64,000 nt of DNA from Symbiodinium natans (lineage: Eukaryota; Sar; Dinophyceae; Suessiales; Symbiodiniaceae). The notes below the pieces were generated by a model. It saw only the letters and a program-made list of their open reading frames with translations, was not told the origin of the DNA and searched no databases. Of the stretch, positions 1 to 9,829 are shown piece by piece; position 1 is the stretch's first letter, and every line of letters starts with the position of its first letter. The translations under genes were made by a program, and so were the position numbers. The stretch covers positions 221,001-285,000 of the forward strand of contig CAJNDS010002378.1 in the NCBI GenBank assembly GCA_905221605.1, written 5' to 3'.

Positions 1-59
1 GGAGCAGCCAAAAGTACGCGTGCTTCGTTGAACTGTGCTCGAACCGCAGGGCCCTTGCC

Positions 60-241
60 GTGCAAGCTTGCTTCACAAAGCATATGAGTCTTTTTTGAAA
101 CCAATCATGCGAGCATTCTTTTTGCAAATGGGGGTGGGCCGCCCCCCCCGCCCCACCAACCCCAAACCCCCTCCGCTTCTTTAAGCCCTGCAAGCTTGCT
201 TCACAAAGCATATGAATCTTTTTGAAACCCATCATGCGAGC
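60..241. repeat. Direct duplication of a ~54-bp unit
   Basis: A unit beginning TGCAAGCTTGCTTCACAAAG and ending CATCATGCGAG or CAATCATGCGAG occurs at about 60-113 and again at about 188-241, nearly identical and about 128 bp apart. The spacer is a C/G-homopolymer-rich stretch. Parts of the unit (CATCATGCGAG, TTTGCAAATGGGGG) recur near 47.8-48.0 kb. No open frame spans it. I read it as a dispersed non-coding repeat. Confidence 0.75.
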
Positions 242-274
242 CGTTTGTTTGCTTTCCTACAAAAATAGGGGTGT

Positions 275-670
275 TCCGTCTACATACGGAGGAAGTACAG
301 GTTTATCTATGGATTTTTATAGACAAGTAAGAAGACAGATTTGCCACTGAAAATAGAGAGAAACTAAGAATGCCAAGCTTTGGAAAAATAGAGGTCTCCT
401 GTTATCCGATAGAGCAAATCGGGATTTTCCTATTCAACTACTAACATATCGAGAAAACTGAAAAAACCTGGCGAAACACAGAAAATAAAGGTTTTTTTTG
501 ACTGAAGCATAGAACAAATATATGTTTTCCTACGAAAAGATAAGTAGAACTTTCCTATCGAAATATAGAGAAGATACAGGTTTGCCTATGAAATTGAGAG
601 ATACAATGAAAGGCTTTCCTATTCATTTAATTAGTATACATGCGATTTTCCGATTAATAACGAGAGAACC
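275..670. repeat. AT-rich degenerate tandem repeat, period about 33-38 bp
   Basis: This stretch is clearly more AT-rich than its surroundings. It repeats a loose motif, roughly TTTCCTAT-GAAA-ATAGAGA, at irregular spacing of about 33-38 bp; the clearest copies are at about 522-640. The short open frame through it, 522-740, is a by-product of the repeat. It ends abruptly near 670, where GC content rises. Confidence 0.55.
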
Positions 671-699
671 CCTCAAACCCCCACCCGCCAAAGAAAATG

Positions 700-3300
700 C
701 AGAAAAAATGCCAACGAGAAACAAGTCCACCCATATTTGAGGCGCCTGGCAGTGCTTGCGGCGCTTCGTCTCAGTGCAAGGGCTGCTTCAGCTGCCTTAC
801 GAGTGTTGCGCTCAAGATGTCTCGATGTCGAGCCATCAGATGTTGGGAGTCAGGTTTTGTACAGTGGGTTGATGAAGTTGCAGCTAGGAGGTTGTGTGGT
901 TCTTCAAGTGCTTTCGTCGCGCTTTGGAGGCAACTGCTCGTCAAGCCGCTGCGGATGGATCTTCGCAGGCAGGTGCAAGGACCGTGGGTCTTTCAAGCTG
1001 GGCTTGCCGATGACTCCGTCAGAGGCCGACTTTCTCAAGATCTTGCGCCGCAAGCGTGCGTCGCAGGAAGAGGCAAGGTCAGCAGCCAGAGCTCCGTTCG
1101 GAGTTTTGGAATTTGCTGGTGCTAGATGTGTAAGCTCATTAAATACAGAGTGCAGTCGCTTGGGCTCCAGGCTGCTGCGGCTGTTGAAGGCCTTCGAGCT
1201 GGTGGATACTTAGGCAGGGATCCTGAACGGGCTCCGGGCTGGTCCGGGCAGGTCCGGGCAGGTCCGAGCCATGAAAGCTGAGTCATCAAGTGGTCAAGTT
1301 GGACTGCACCAGATGCTTGGTGGTCTTGCGCCTCTTTTCGAGGCGGTGTCCGCGGCTACTCTTCCGCCATTGTTGCCTCCAGACGAGGCAGCTTCATGGG
1401 GCTGTAGAGCCACCAGCAGAAGACAGTCCCGGTGACTGGCTTGGCTGGGATGCATGTAGCTCGGCGACTTGTGCTGGCCGCGAAAGTCCGAACTGCAGGC
1501 TGCAAGTGGGAGATTTCCATTCACCTCTTCGACGAGATGCTGCAGCCAGCGCCTTTTGCTGATTCCAACAACAGAAGAAGCATAAGAAGCTGAGAGGCTG
1601 AGAGTATGAAGCGAAGAAGACGCGGGACGAAGACGGAAGACGCCGCCCTCTCTTTCGAAGGGGCACCCGCCACGACGCCGAACCCTGAGACCTAGGCAGG
1701 GCCTGCGGCCCAGCGCCTCGGCCTTCACGGCGGCCGCGGAGGCCTGCCAGGAAGGCAGAGGGCCCAAGAGATCTCTTAAGTGGGGAGACTCAAAGCAGCA
1801 CAGGCTGCAGACCTTCCCTCTCTGAAGGTGAGCAGCCTTCACTGGCCGAGCACGTGCGCCGGGTACAGGGTAGTGACAGCCCGCAACTCAAAGCCAAGGC
1901 CAAGGCCGGAGGGTATGCAGAGATGAGAGTACAAAAGAGACGTGGCGAGTGACTTGCGGCTTTCCACAGTCTTCGCCAGACTTCCCGGAAAGTTGCAGCG
2001 AAGCCAACTGCGGCCTCTGGACGGGTTCTTTATTCCAAGGCCGTCAGAGTCATCACGGTGTGAACTTGTGCGGTCTCGGCAGCTGCTCCGCCTGTTGCGA
2101 CACGTGTCTCCCGGCAGGGTGCGCTCTGCACGCGCTTTCGACAGAAGGACGCTTCCGCCGAGAGGCGCTGCCAGGATGTGTGCACCTGCTGGGAAGCTCA
2201 CATGAGCCCCCCCCCCTTCCCCCCCCAAAAAAAAATGCGAAGGCTGGCAGAAGCCGCAGAGCTTTTGCGATCTGGAGGCCACTTCGAGGCTCCTGAATTT
2301 CAGGGCAGTTTTTTCTGAACACGTCTGAACCCAATACGGCCTCTCTCGGCCGGACGCTTGCCTTGAGAAGGTCAAGACAGTACGTACGCAGTAGAATGCA
2401 GTAGGCAAAGATATGCAAAGATATGCATGTGTGTGAACTGCTATTGGTGCATCTTGCCTTTCCTCGATATGCGGCAGCTGGCTCAGGAGACCCTCAGTTA
2501 CACAACCGCTTTGCGAAACTGCCGCGACCTGAGTGGGAGCATCTCAGCAACTAGCTTCCCCACCCCCCGCCCCCCCCCTTTTGCTTGCCCAGGTGAGCAC
2601 GGCCATCACTGGGAGTGGGTGCGGCCGAGATGGGGTTGGGTGAACTTGGGCTTCGTATGGCTTCGTATTCCCTGAAGGGTGAAGTCTTTGGCCCCTGCAG
2701 CATTCAGAACACTTTTTTTTTTCCTCAGGCGCTGAGCCTCCTTGGGGAGATGACGGGCCGTAGCGCGCGGGCCCCAAGGCAGAAGGTCGCCATGCAGCAG
2801 ATCCGTGCAAGTCTCTTGTTTTCTTTCTTTTTATCACAGCCGAGTGCTCAAGCATATTCAAAGCATCAGCATGAAATTTGATCCACACCCTTCTTGTAGG
2901 AGGGTGTGGATAGACTCGATGTATGGTCCGTAGCAATCCTATGTGGTACTTCACGAGACTCCTACATCCACTCGAGGGGCTAGCAAACATGTCCTCTCCC
3001 GTGTTGTTCGTTTTTGTTTTCTGTTTGTCCTATGGCCCTATGGGGACCGGTGGAAGCATGTTGGCGCTTCTGGGCCGCTCCGTGGCCAAGGGGTTTCCCT
3101 TTCTTTGCTCTCCCGCTTCTGTTAGAATCAATTTTTTCTTCGTTTCTCTCGCATATGCCAGTAAAGTCTGTGAAGTTTCCCCCCAAAATTTGTGGAGTTA
3201 AGGAGCCTTGCTGGTGGTCTGCCTCCGCCTTTCTTGGTTTCTGGCTTGGCCTCATGGCTTTCGACATGGCTCCTCGGCGATGGTACGGCAGGGAATGTTC
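700..3300. other. No recognisable gene; GC-rich spacer with homopolymer runs
   Basis: Open frames occur on both strands (for example 737-1213 plus, 1294-1842 minus), but none shows a family motif and they overlap one another, so I do not call them. The stretch holds poly-C and poly-A runs at 2206-2236, a C run at 2562-2578 and a short imperfect duplication of GGCTTCGTATGGCTTCGTAT near 2650 that recurs near 38.13 kb. It may contain the upstream exons of the ankyrin gene, but nothing proves it. Confidence 0.5.
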
Positions 3301-3302
3301 AG

Positions 3303-4208
3303 GATATTGATGGTTGCACACTGATTTTCACTCCGGCGACGTTGACGGCTGAGGTGAAGCCCGGGCTTCAGGTATCCGACCACGTGAAAGCCGTTGGCTC
3401 TCCCGCCTCTACCGTCACGATCGTCGAGCCGAAGATGCAGCAGAAGCAGCAGGAGCAGCAGGAGCAGCCAGCCCACATCTTGGACTTGCTCATCTTGGAG
3501 CCGGCGTGCGCGGTGGTTGCGCTAAGCCTGGACTTCGTCGAGGCTTGGAAGCTACGCGCCGTTTGCCATCAGACACAAATCCTGCTGAGAGCAAGAGTTC
3601 TGTTGACCAAGACCTCCAGATTAGAGCAGATTTCCGACAACAGGAAGTTGGCCAGAACCCAACTTGCCCAAATTATGGAGAGCGTCCTTGCGCACCCCCA
3701 CTTCTTGGAAGAATCCGACTGTGCCGGGCGCACCCCGCTCATGCGCGCGGCACATCTTGGCATCCCAAAGCTATGCAGGGTACTGTTGGTCGCCCGAGCG
3801 GCTGTCAACGCGCGCGGCGGCAATGGATGGACGGCCCTGCACTACGCTGCCACCAGCAGCTCCAAGAGCGCGGAGACCTGTCAGCTACTGCTGGATCAGG
3901 GTGCTAACTTGGAAGCCCGCTCCCACGATGGCTGTACACCTTTCTATTACGCCTACAGAGCGGGCGATGATGCCGAGGTCATGAGGGTGCTGCATGGCCG
4001 CGGGGCCCGCCCGGATTTGAGGTCGCAGAATGCCTCGGGAACCGCTGACTGGGGATACCTCAGGTACTCGGAAAGGAAGGGGATGAAAAAGAGCTGCTCC
4101 ATAGTGTTGGCAAGGCAGTGTCGCGTTGCGTTGAAGGGGGCCGACTCGGGTCACCTTGTTGCCCTGAAGGGAGTCCTGCTCCCAAAAAGGTGGAGCAGGA
4201 CGTGGTGA
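3303..4208 (+). CDS. Ankyrin-repeat protein
   Basis: Ankyrin repeats are protein-binding scaffolds; the partner here is unknown. The frame is open from before 3303 to a TGA at 4206-4208. The first ATG in frame is at 3435, giving 257 residues. A CAG acceptor-like site at 3300-3302 or 3369-3371 would add upstream coding sequence. From 3435, residues 1-12 are Gln/Glu-rich (a CAG-rich stretch). Residues 13-90 are an N-terminal region containing LDFVEAWKLRAVC, a pattern I associate with dinoflagellate ankyrin proteins. Ankyrin units follow at about 98-129 (GRTPLMRAAHLG), 130-163 (GWTALHYAAT, then LLLDQGANLEAR) and 165-196 (GCTPFYYAY, then GARPDLRS), with a partial fourth. A donor-like CAG|GTACTC at about 4064 falls inside that fourth unit, so the tail after residue ~209 may be intron read-through. 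A PPR fragment follows immediately in another frame. Confidence 0.8.
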   Translation, partial: DIDGCTLIFTPATLTAEVKPGLQVSDHVKAVGSPASTVTIVEPKMQQKQQEQQEQPAHILDLLILEPACAVVALSLDFVEAWKLRAVCHQTQILLRARVLLTKTSRLEQISDNRKLARTQLAQIMESVLAHPHFLEESDCAGRTPLMRAAHLGIPKLCRVLLVARAAVNARGGNGWTALHYAATSSSKSAETCQLLLDQGANLEARSHDGCTPFYYAYRAGDDAEVMRVLHGRGARPDLRSQNASGTADWGYLRYSERKGMKKSCSIVLARQCRVALKGADSGHLVALKGVLLPKRWSRTW

Positions 4209-4230
4209 CCTACAACGTTGCCATTGCGGT
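4189..4230 (+). CDS. PPR repeat fragment (exon piece)
   Basis: The frame reads VEQDVVTYNVAIA, the first-helix signature of a pentatricopeptide repeat. PPR proteins bind organelle RNA with about 35 residues per repeat. Only about 13 residues are visible before the resemblance ends. It lies on top of the end of the ankyrin frame but in a different phase, so one of the two is not translated here. It probably belongs with the pieces at 4.97, 7.49 and 7.60 kb. It could also be a relic. Confidence 0.5.
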
Positions 4231-4962
4231 GCCTTGGATGAAGCGTCACTACCGGGTTCTTGCCATAGTCAATTTAGCCTCGAGGTATCTGAAGGCCGTT
4301 TCTTGGCTTCTATGCCTCATGTTTACTTCAACGCGTCTTCTTGGGTTTTTTCCAACATATCAGCGTCCTTCCTTCTGTCTGTGGGTCAACGAGAGGCCTG
4401 CGGTCGAGGCCAGCAGTGGGAGCGATCGCTCTGCTTGCCCGCGGCCAATCTTCGATATGCCCCCATTTGGGTGCAAGGCAGTAGGGACTGAGTAGGTTTT
4501 TGTGTTTTAAGGGGGCTCTCGTGACGGTGAGGGCCGGCTGGCTTTCCCAGGCTGGATGGCATGCCGGCCGCCGAAGTCGAGCCTGACTTCGAGACTTATC
4601 AGGCCCAGCTCCGAAATTTTCGAATCCAGGTCGCTCAGGTCGCTAAGGTCGCTTGGGCGCACCCTTAACGGCGCCAAGGTGCTCTTTTCAACCTTTGCCC
4701 TTGTTCTCATCTCGCCGTTCTTCTTCCTTCCTCTTCTTGGTTTCAAAGGCGCTCTCTCCTGCGTCCCCTGACACGTGGTGGCCATGGCCCCTTTTTGTTG
4801 CTTAAAAACCCGAAATATCAGGGGCCGTGTTATAACGGTGGCACAATTAAGGCCCAAGCTCAGGCGCCCCGAAACCTTAGCCTCACCTTGAGAAGAACCC
4901 TGAAGCTCCTTCAAGAGGCCTTAAGCCACTGGCCATGTTTCCTCATGTACTTCCTCGTGTTT

Positions 4963-5011
4963 CAGGCCTTATCCCTCGCCTGCAGCCGCAACGGGGAGTG
5001 GGAGAAGGCCT
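4963..5011 (+). CDS. PPR repeat fragment (ALSLACSRNGEWEKA)
   Basis: After an acceptor-like TTTCAG at about 4958-4963 the frame reads ALSLACSRNGEWEKA, matching the A-I-S-A-C-x-x-G-x-W-x-x-A middle of dinoflagellate PPR repeats. A weaker similar piece, HIGMMACAAR, occurs at about 5305-5334. The longer open frame 4795-5493 runs through this point, but the rest of it does not resemble PPR. I infer short exons of one PPR gene. Confidence 0.45.
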
Positions 5012-5016
5012 CAGCC

Positions 5017-5870
5017 CCTCGTGTCACTGAAATAGGCTCTCGGATGCTCCAGGGGTGTTCCAGGATGTCCAGGTTCGCAGTGTGGCCCTGCACGGAAGCA
5101 GTTTGTCAGGGTCTTGCTTGTTTGGACGCCGAGAAACGCGCTCTGCACATCTTGGCACCCACCCCTACTCGTACAACGGCCGTCTCTGTGCCAGGCGCTG
5201 GCTTTTTTGGCGCAGGCGCAGCAGCCCGAGCCTCGGTGTTAGAGCCCTCAGGGCCTCTCAGCGCGAAAGCAACCTTGGAACAGGCTCGGCGTGGCGAACA
5301 GCGAGTCGTGGCACATCGGCATGATGGCCTGTGCCGCTCGGTAGAGCTAGGTGGGGGCACTTCCCAGATGGTGGTACTTTGGTGCTTTCTACCCCCGAAA
5401 TCGACAATCCTTATTGTCGGAGACCCCAAAAGCGGACACCTCATGTGCTGTCGAGCTGTGGCAATCCTGAATATGCAGCCATATGCAGCCTAGGCTGGAG
5501 CTGGAGCTTGGGAGGTGCGGGCCCTTGCGGGCCATTGCGGGCTTGACTCCCACCTCGTCACGAACGACTCCCACCTTGTCACGAAAGCCTCTGAGAGCGA
5601 GCGAAAGAGTTAGCTTCCATGGGGGGGGGGGTGGTTGGCGGCGTGGAGCGGCCTCCCCTCTTGTTTGCAAACTTTCTGTTCAAATGAACAAATGAACAGA
5701 AGAATCTGAACAAAAATTACTCTCTTTTGCAAATCAACTGCCTTCATAGCTGCAGAAGAATATCTGAATCAATCTAAAGACCACCAAGAAGGATTGCATC
5801 GTTAGTTAGGACGGAGCTGGCCTTCGAATGCAGGTTTGCATCTAAGCACCAGGTGCAAGACAAATGGGAT
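5017..5870. other. Spacer between PPR pieces; no clear gene
   Basis: A weak PPR-like piece (HIGMMACAAR, about 5305-5334) is all I can pick out. There is a G run with GGTGG at 5622-5640 and an AT-rich stretch at 5680-5780. The plus and minus open frames here overlap and have no motifs. Confidence 0.4.
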
Positions 5871-6850
5871 TTGGGAAAAGGATCTGAGTAGGAGAAAGGG
5901 CTGGATTCTTAGGATGTAGAAGCAGGATTGCGGGCCAAATCTCAAACGCATACGAGATCCTAAACGTATAAGGGGTTCAGTAGGAACAGGATATGCAGGA
6001 CTAGATCCTGAAGAATAGGATTAGGAATTCGGGCGTAATCTTAAACGAATAGGGTTTAGGAATAGGATTTGGGTTTAGGGCTCAGTCCGACATGAACAGG
6101 GTCTAGGAGTAGGATGTAGGGCCAGATCCTAGGAATAGGATTCTGTAGGAATAGGATACTTAGGGCTCGATCCTAAAGGAACAGGGAATTTAGGAATCAG
6201 TCCGAAACGACAAGGATTTCAGAAAAGCATCTTGGAGTATGATTTTTTGGCCAGTTCCTAAACGAATAGGGTTCATTGGGAATAGGATTTAGGGGTCAGA
6301 TTCGGGTTCAATCTTACGAATAGGCTCTAGGGCTCAGTCCCAGACGAGCAGGACTTCGGAATACGATCTAGGAACGGGGTGGCAGGACCCCATATCAGGG
6401 GAAAGCAGTGCGTCATTTCGGACATTCAAATATCATGGCACATCCTTGGGCGTCACCCACTTGTGGCGCCTGACTCCCAAGCGTAGGGATCCTAAACGGG
6501 ATCCAGGGCTACCTCCTAGTTGAAGAGGATTTTGGAATAGGGGTTTAGGGCTGAAGCCCGAGATGAAAAGTAGTGAGCCATGGGATTTCGTGCACCAAAT
6601 CCTAAACGAATCGAATTCAGCCTAGGTTTCAGAGCTCAATCCCCACGAGTAGGGCTTAGGAATATGATGTAGGGCTGCAACTCCTAAACGGAACAGGACA
6701 TGGGGCCAAATGCTCACGAGTAGGTTTTGGGCTAAGTCCTAAACGATGGGATGCAAAGCGACATTTGTTGCTGCTCTCCAAAACGAGTAGAATTTACAAA
6801 TGCAGGAAAAGCCAAAATCTTAGGGTTGGGAATTGGATTTAGGCTTGTTA
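5870..6850. repeat. Degenerate satellite of ~41-bp telomere-like units
   Basis: About 1 kb is built from variants of a unit reading roughly AGGGCTCAGTCC, TAAACGAATAGGG, TTTAGGAATAGGATTT (about 41 bp in total). Good copies start near 6022, 6053, 6255 and 6515; others are scrambled. The pieces TTTAGGAATAGG and CCTAAACGAATAGG look like the TTTAGGG telomere motif and its complement, so the unit may derive from telomere-type sequence. No open frame of note crosses it. Confidence 0.6.
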
Positions 6851-7477
6851 GCTTCAATTCCCTGGCAGCCTCCAAAGCCGCGCTGCGCGATAGTTTCGGC
6901 GAATGGGGCTTTGTAGCGTTGAGTTTTTAAGTTTTCAAGGGCAAGGCCCACCCCCTTTAAAAGGGAAAGTTTGCTTTTCTTTCAGGGCCCGGGAAATGAG
7001 GAGAATGAGGGAAATCTGCAGAAAGACAGTAAATAGTAAAAACCTCATAAGTTAATTCTGGAGCTGGCGCTACTTGTTGGGGAGAACGCTCCTGGGGCAC
7101 TAGCTTTCGTCCCATCCCTCGCCCTGCCAAAGTAGAGAAGAGTAGCGGATAGGAGTGTGAGAGCACAGGGTGAGTGAGTGTGTGAGTGAGTGTGTGTCTG
7201 TTTGCTTTTTGAAAATGACTTTGCGCGGGCCTTGCGGGTGCCACGTGTAGATGTTGTGTGCAGCTGCAGGCGACGCTGGAGATGCTGGAATGTGCAGGGA
7301 CATCTGAATCTCCGCTGCGCCCTCAGTGCAAGCAACGCAACTAACGTAACCTCGTGTTGTCTCTTTGCAAGCTGCTGAGCATTAGGAAGGATGTCTCCCG
7401 CGACCTCATGTGCTATGGAGTAGCCCTGCTTGGCACTTGGAGCTCTCTCTAAAGGATGGTACGTATGACACATCCCG

Positions 7478-7668
7478 GTGAGTGCAGGTACGCTTGCATG
7501 GAGGCGGGTCGCTGGCCACAGTGCCTCGACCTGCTCGAGCGCATGCGCCTCGAGGAGGTCGCGCCTGCCGCTTGCTGGTCCGACCTCGGTCCGAATGTTC
7601 ACCTCAGGTGCAGCCGGACAGCATTGCCCTTGCCTGCGCAGCTCAAGCTTGCCGCGATGGCAGGCGGA
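7478..7668 (+). CDS. PPR repeats, two exon pieces
   Basis: At about 7487-7556 the frame reads YACMEAGRWPQCLDLLERM then RLEEV, the second half of one PPR repeat. At about 7603-7660, after an acceptor-like CACCTCAG, it reads VQPDSIALACAAQACRDG, the start of the next repeat. A GT-AG intron of about 46 bp (about 7557-7602) joins them in the order a PPR protein needs. This is the best part of the first PPR locus. Upstream pieces lie 2.5-3.3 kb away across a satellite, so the gene is either very intron-rich or broken. The product would be an organelle RNA-binding protein. Confidence 0.6.
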
Positions 7669-8253
7669 AGCTTGTGCAGCTCGGGTACTTGTGAGAGTAT
7701 TGGGCCGAGAAATGGGGACGCGTCTCGGTGTCAGGAATCAGGCCGCGGCGAATGAAATCCTGGAAGAAATGTCGGGACCCCAGGGCAGAGTGGATGGTGA
7801 AAGGCCGACAGGTTTCCGCATGGGATGAATGGTGACCGGGCTTTGTTCCGGTGCTTCGAGGCGCCATCGCAAGATGGATTCCAACGTAGCTGAGGCCACG
7901 CGACGACAAATCTACGAATAACCCGCCGACTCCTCGTGTGGCCCCGTGCCAGGTTCTGAACGAGGCAACTCTGTCCGTGGACTTCCCAGAGGCGATGATC
8001 TCCAAGACTCGACATCGACAAATTGCATGAATTGCAGTGGCTGCAACGAAGTGGCTGTTGTAGTGTAGTCAGCTGCAAACCCTCTGAGGCGAGATCCCGC
8101 TTCCTTATTCCCGAAAAGCCTCCAGCAGAGCTGCTCCGAACGTTTGAGAATCCAAGAACTGGCAGGTGCGAAGCCCTGTGCCGCTGGGAGCTTTGAGGCC
8201 TCTGAGTGGACTCTCATGGAGCCCTCACGGAGTCCCAGAGTCCCGAAAGGCCG

Positions 8254-9000
8254 ATGGCGCAGAAGGAGGTCCAGCTCTTCAAGTGGATCAGGCAGCGAGC
8301 CACTCCTGGAGACGTGCAGTCCGTGATCAAGGTGCCTCGGAGCGTGCTGTGGTGTGGTCAGTGTAGTTGTGGCCCTTGCAACTCCTGTGACGCGCTCGGC
8401 GCCTGCGCCACTGTTTTCCAGGTAATTGAGGAGTTTGCAGAGGAGCGGAGCTGGCTGAAGATCCAGGGCGAGCAGAAGAAGGAGCTTCTGGAGGCTGCAG
8501 GGCGAGGATCGATTGGACCTCAACAAACGTCCCATTTGATGCTCTTTTTGGGAGGGGGGGGAGGAGGGGGTGTCCTTACCAGAGAGTTACAGGTACAGTG
8601 GCGCGGCGCTGTAATGCCGAACCTGTTTTTCAGAGGCGACGCTTCGCGCGGAGGACCGCATTGTTGAATTTGGCTGCCGAGACCTTGGAGGGTTCTTGTG
8701 GATATTGGGACATATTGGGACAACACCATCAAAGCTTGGGATACCAGGCAAGACTACCAAGGCTACGTGGGCTACTCCTCCATGGTCATGGCACAGCGGT
8801 TGCGTGAGCTTGGAGGGCGTGGCAGCGCGTGGCACTCAGCTTCCCAGCACATTGTCGGAGTCTGAGGGTGAGCCTTGCGGCGTGCTGTGTTGCTGGAAAA
8901 GGTCACCACATGCGAGGTGGATGCAGCCAACGCATACATTGCCCGTGGAGGCCTCAACAGCCCAAGCAACTGCAAAGCAGCTGCGCTATATTCAATGAAG
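8254..9000 (+). CDS. Catechol O-methyltransferase-like, class I SAM-dependent methyltransferase
   Basis: Family members move a methyl group from S-adenosylmethionine to a hydroxyl group, needing Mg2+. Exon 1, 8254-8331, starts at an ATG and reads 26 residues including ATPGDVQSVIK. A GT-AG intron of 90 bp follows. Exon 2 from 8422 reads VIEEFAEERSWLKI, then GEQKKELLEAA, so the join reproduces the N-terminal helices of catechol O-methyltransferase. Next, IVEFG at about 8654-8668 and YVGYSSMVMAQRLRELGG at about 8762-8816 form the SAM-binding motif I (E-x-G-x-x-x-G-Y-S), split by what looks like a GC-AG intron. VTTCEVDAANAYIAR from 8902 follows motif I as the family's E-x-D/N-P segment. Phases agree between exons 1 and 2. 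Everything after the Asp-containing segment is uncertain. Confidence 0.65.
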
Positions 9001-9729
9001 ACGTTCAAACTCGCCCTTCAAGCCGTGCATGACCTTTCGAGATGCACAGAAGGTCACTTTGGACCTTGCGGGAGTTCTTGTTTATTCATTTTGTTTTGGG
9101 ACAGTTTAATGTGTCGGGCCCCCCCCCCTCCCACCAAAGCAACGCCTTGCACGTTGTGCGACCGAAGGTCCTAAGGTGGGGGGCGGGGCGGGGTCTTTCT
9201 CGAGGCTCCCCCACCCCTCTGAGGCCCCCTCCCCCCTCTTAGGCCCCTTCTTGAAGTGGTACTGCGTTTGATGTTGACACACGGTTGTTCTCGCACATGT
9301 GCTGTCTTGATGCGTGCAACGCAAGCTCACATGGGATATACTTTGTTTGACGCCCATGTGCTGACTTCCTGCGTACCACACCAGCTCGCCAAGGATTTAC
9401 TTTGTTTACATCCATAAATCGCTTCAATATTGTCCAGTTAGGTCAGGAGCTCCGTTGTGTCTCGTGTGTTTTCCGATACGTCCTCGGTTCCAATTCGCCT
9501 CTGCCACGAGTGCTGGCTTTTCTCCGAGGGAGCTTGCTTTCGTTCGCCATGCTCTCAAGTGGTCCTAAGAATCACTTAGGCCGACTTAGGGAGAGCAGCA
9601 AGCCAAGGTGGCGTGCTACAGTTTGCCGGGGTGGAGGGAGAAGTCCAGGTCCGGGTAGGGTACTTCTGCCACGTCTTTGTCATGCATCCCCTCCAATGGT
9701 ATGCAGACATGTGCTCTCTTGTCGCAGCA
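9001..9729. other. Intron or spacer with C/T runs
   Basis: The stretch holds C runs at 9119-9133 and CCCCT tracts at 9205-9250, and short open frames without motifs. I see no additional exon. It is likely an intron of the methyltransferase-like gene if the piece at 9.73 kb belongs to it. Confidence 0.4.
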
Positions 9730-9826
9730 TGTTAGAGGCATTGCGTGACAGGTGCGCATGTGACTGGGTGGCCACTGGGCAGCTGGGTACCATTGACTTC
9801 CTTCTGCTGGACACGGGGCCCGTGGG
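9730..9826 (+). CDS. Possible further exon of the methyltransferase-like gene
   Basis: The frame reads LEALRDRC, then LGTIDFLLLDTGPVG. In catechol O-methyltransferases the segment D-x-V-F-L-D-H sits at this position and carries a metal- and substrate-binding Asp, and IDFLLLDT fits its first part. The expected H-W/K-x-x-R-Y that should follow is not seen. The spacing from the last good exon (about 0.75 kb) is acceptable for an intron. It could equally be chance. Confidence 0.35.
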
Positions 9827-9829
9827 GCC

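Noticed and set aside
4795-5493. 232-codon open frame on the plus strand
   Set aside because: Only a 15-residue PPR piece in it resembles a known protein; the rest has no motif and probably reads through intron.
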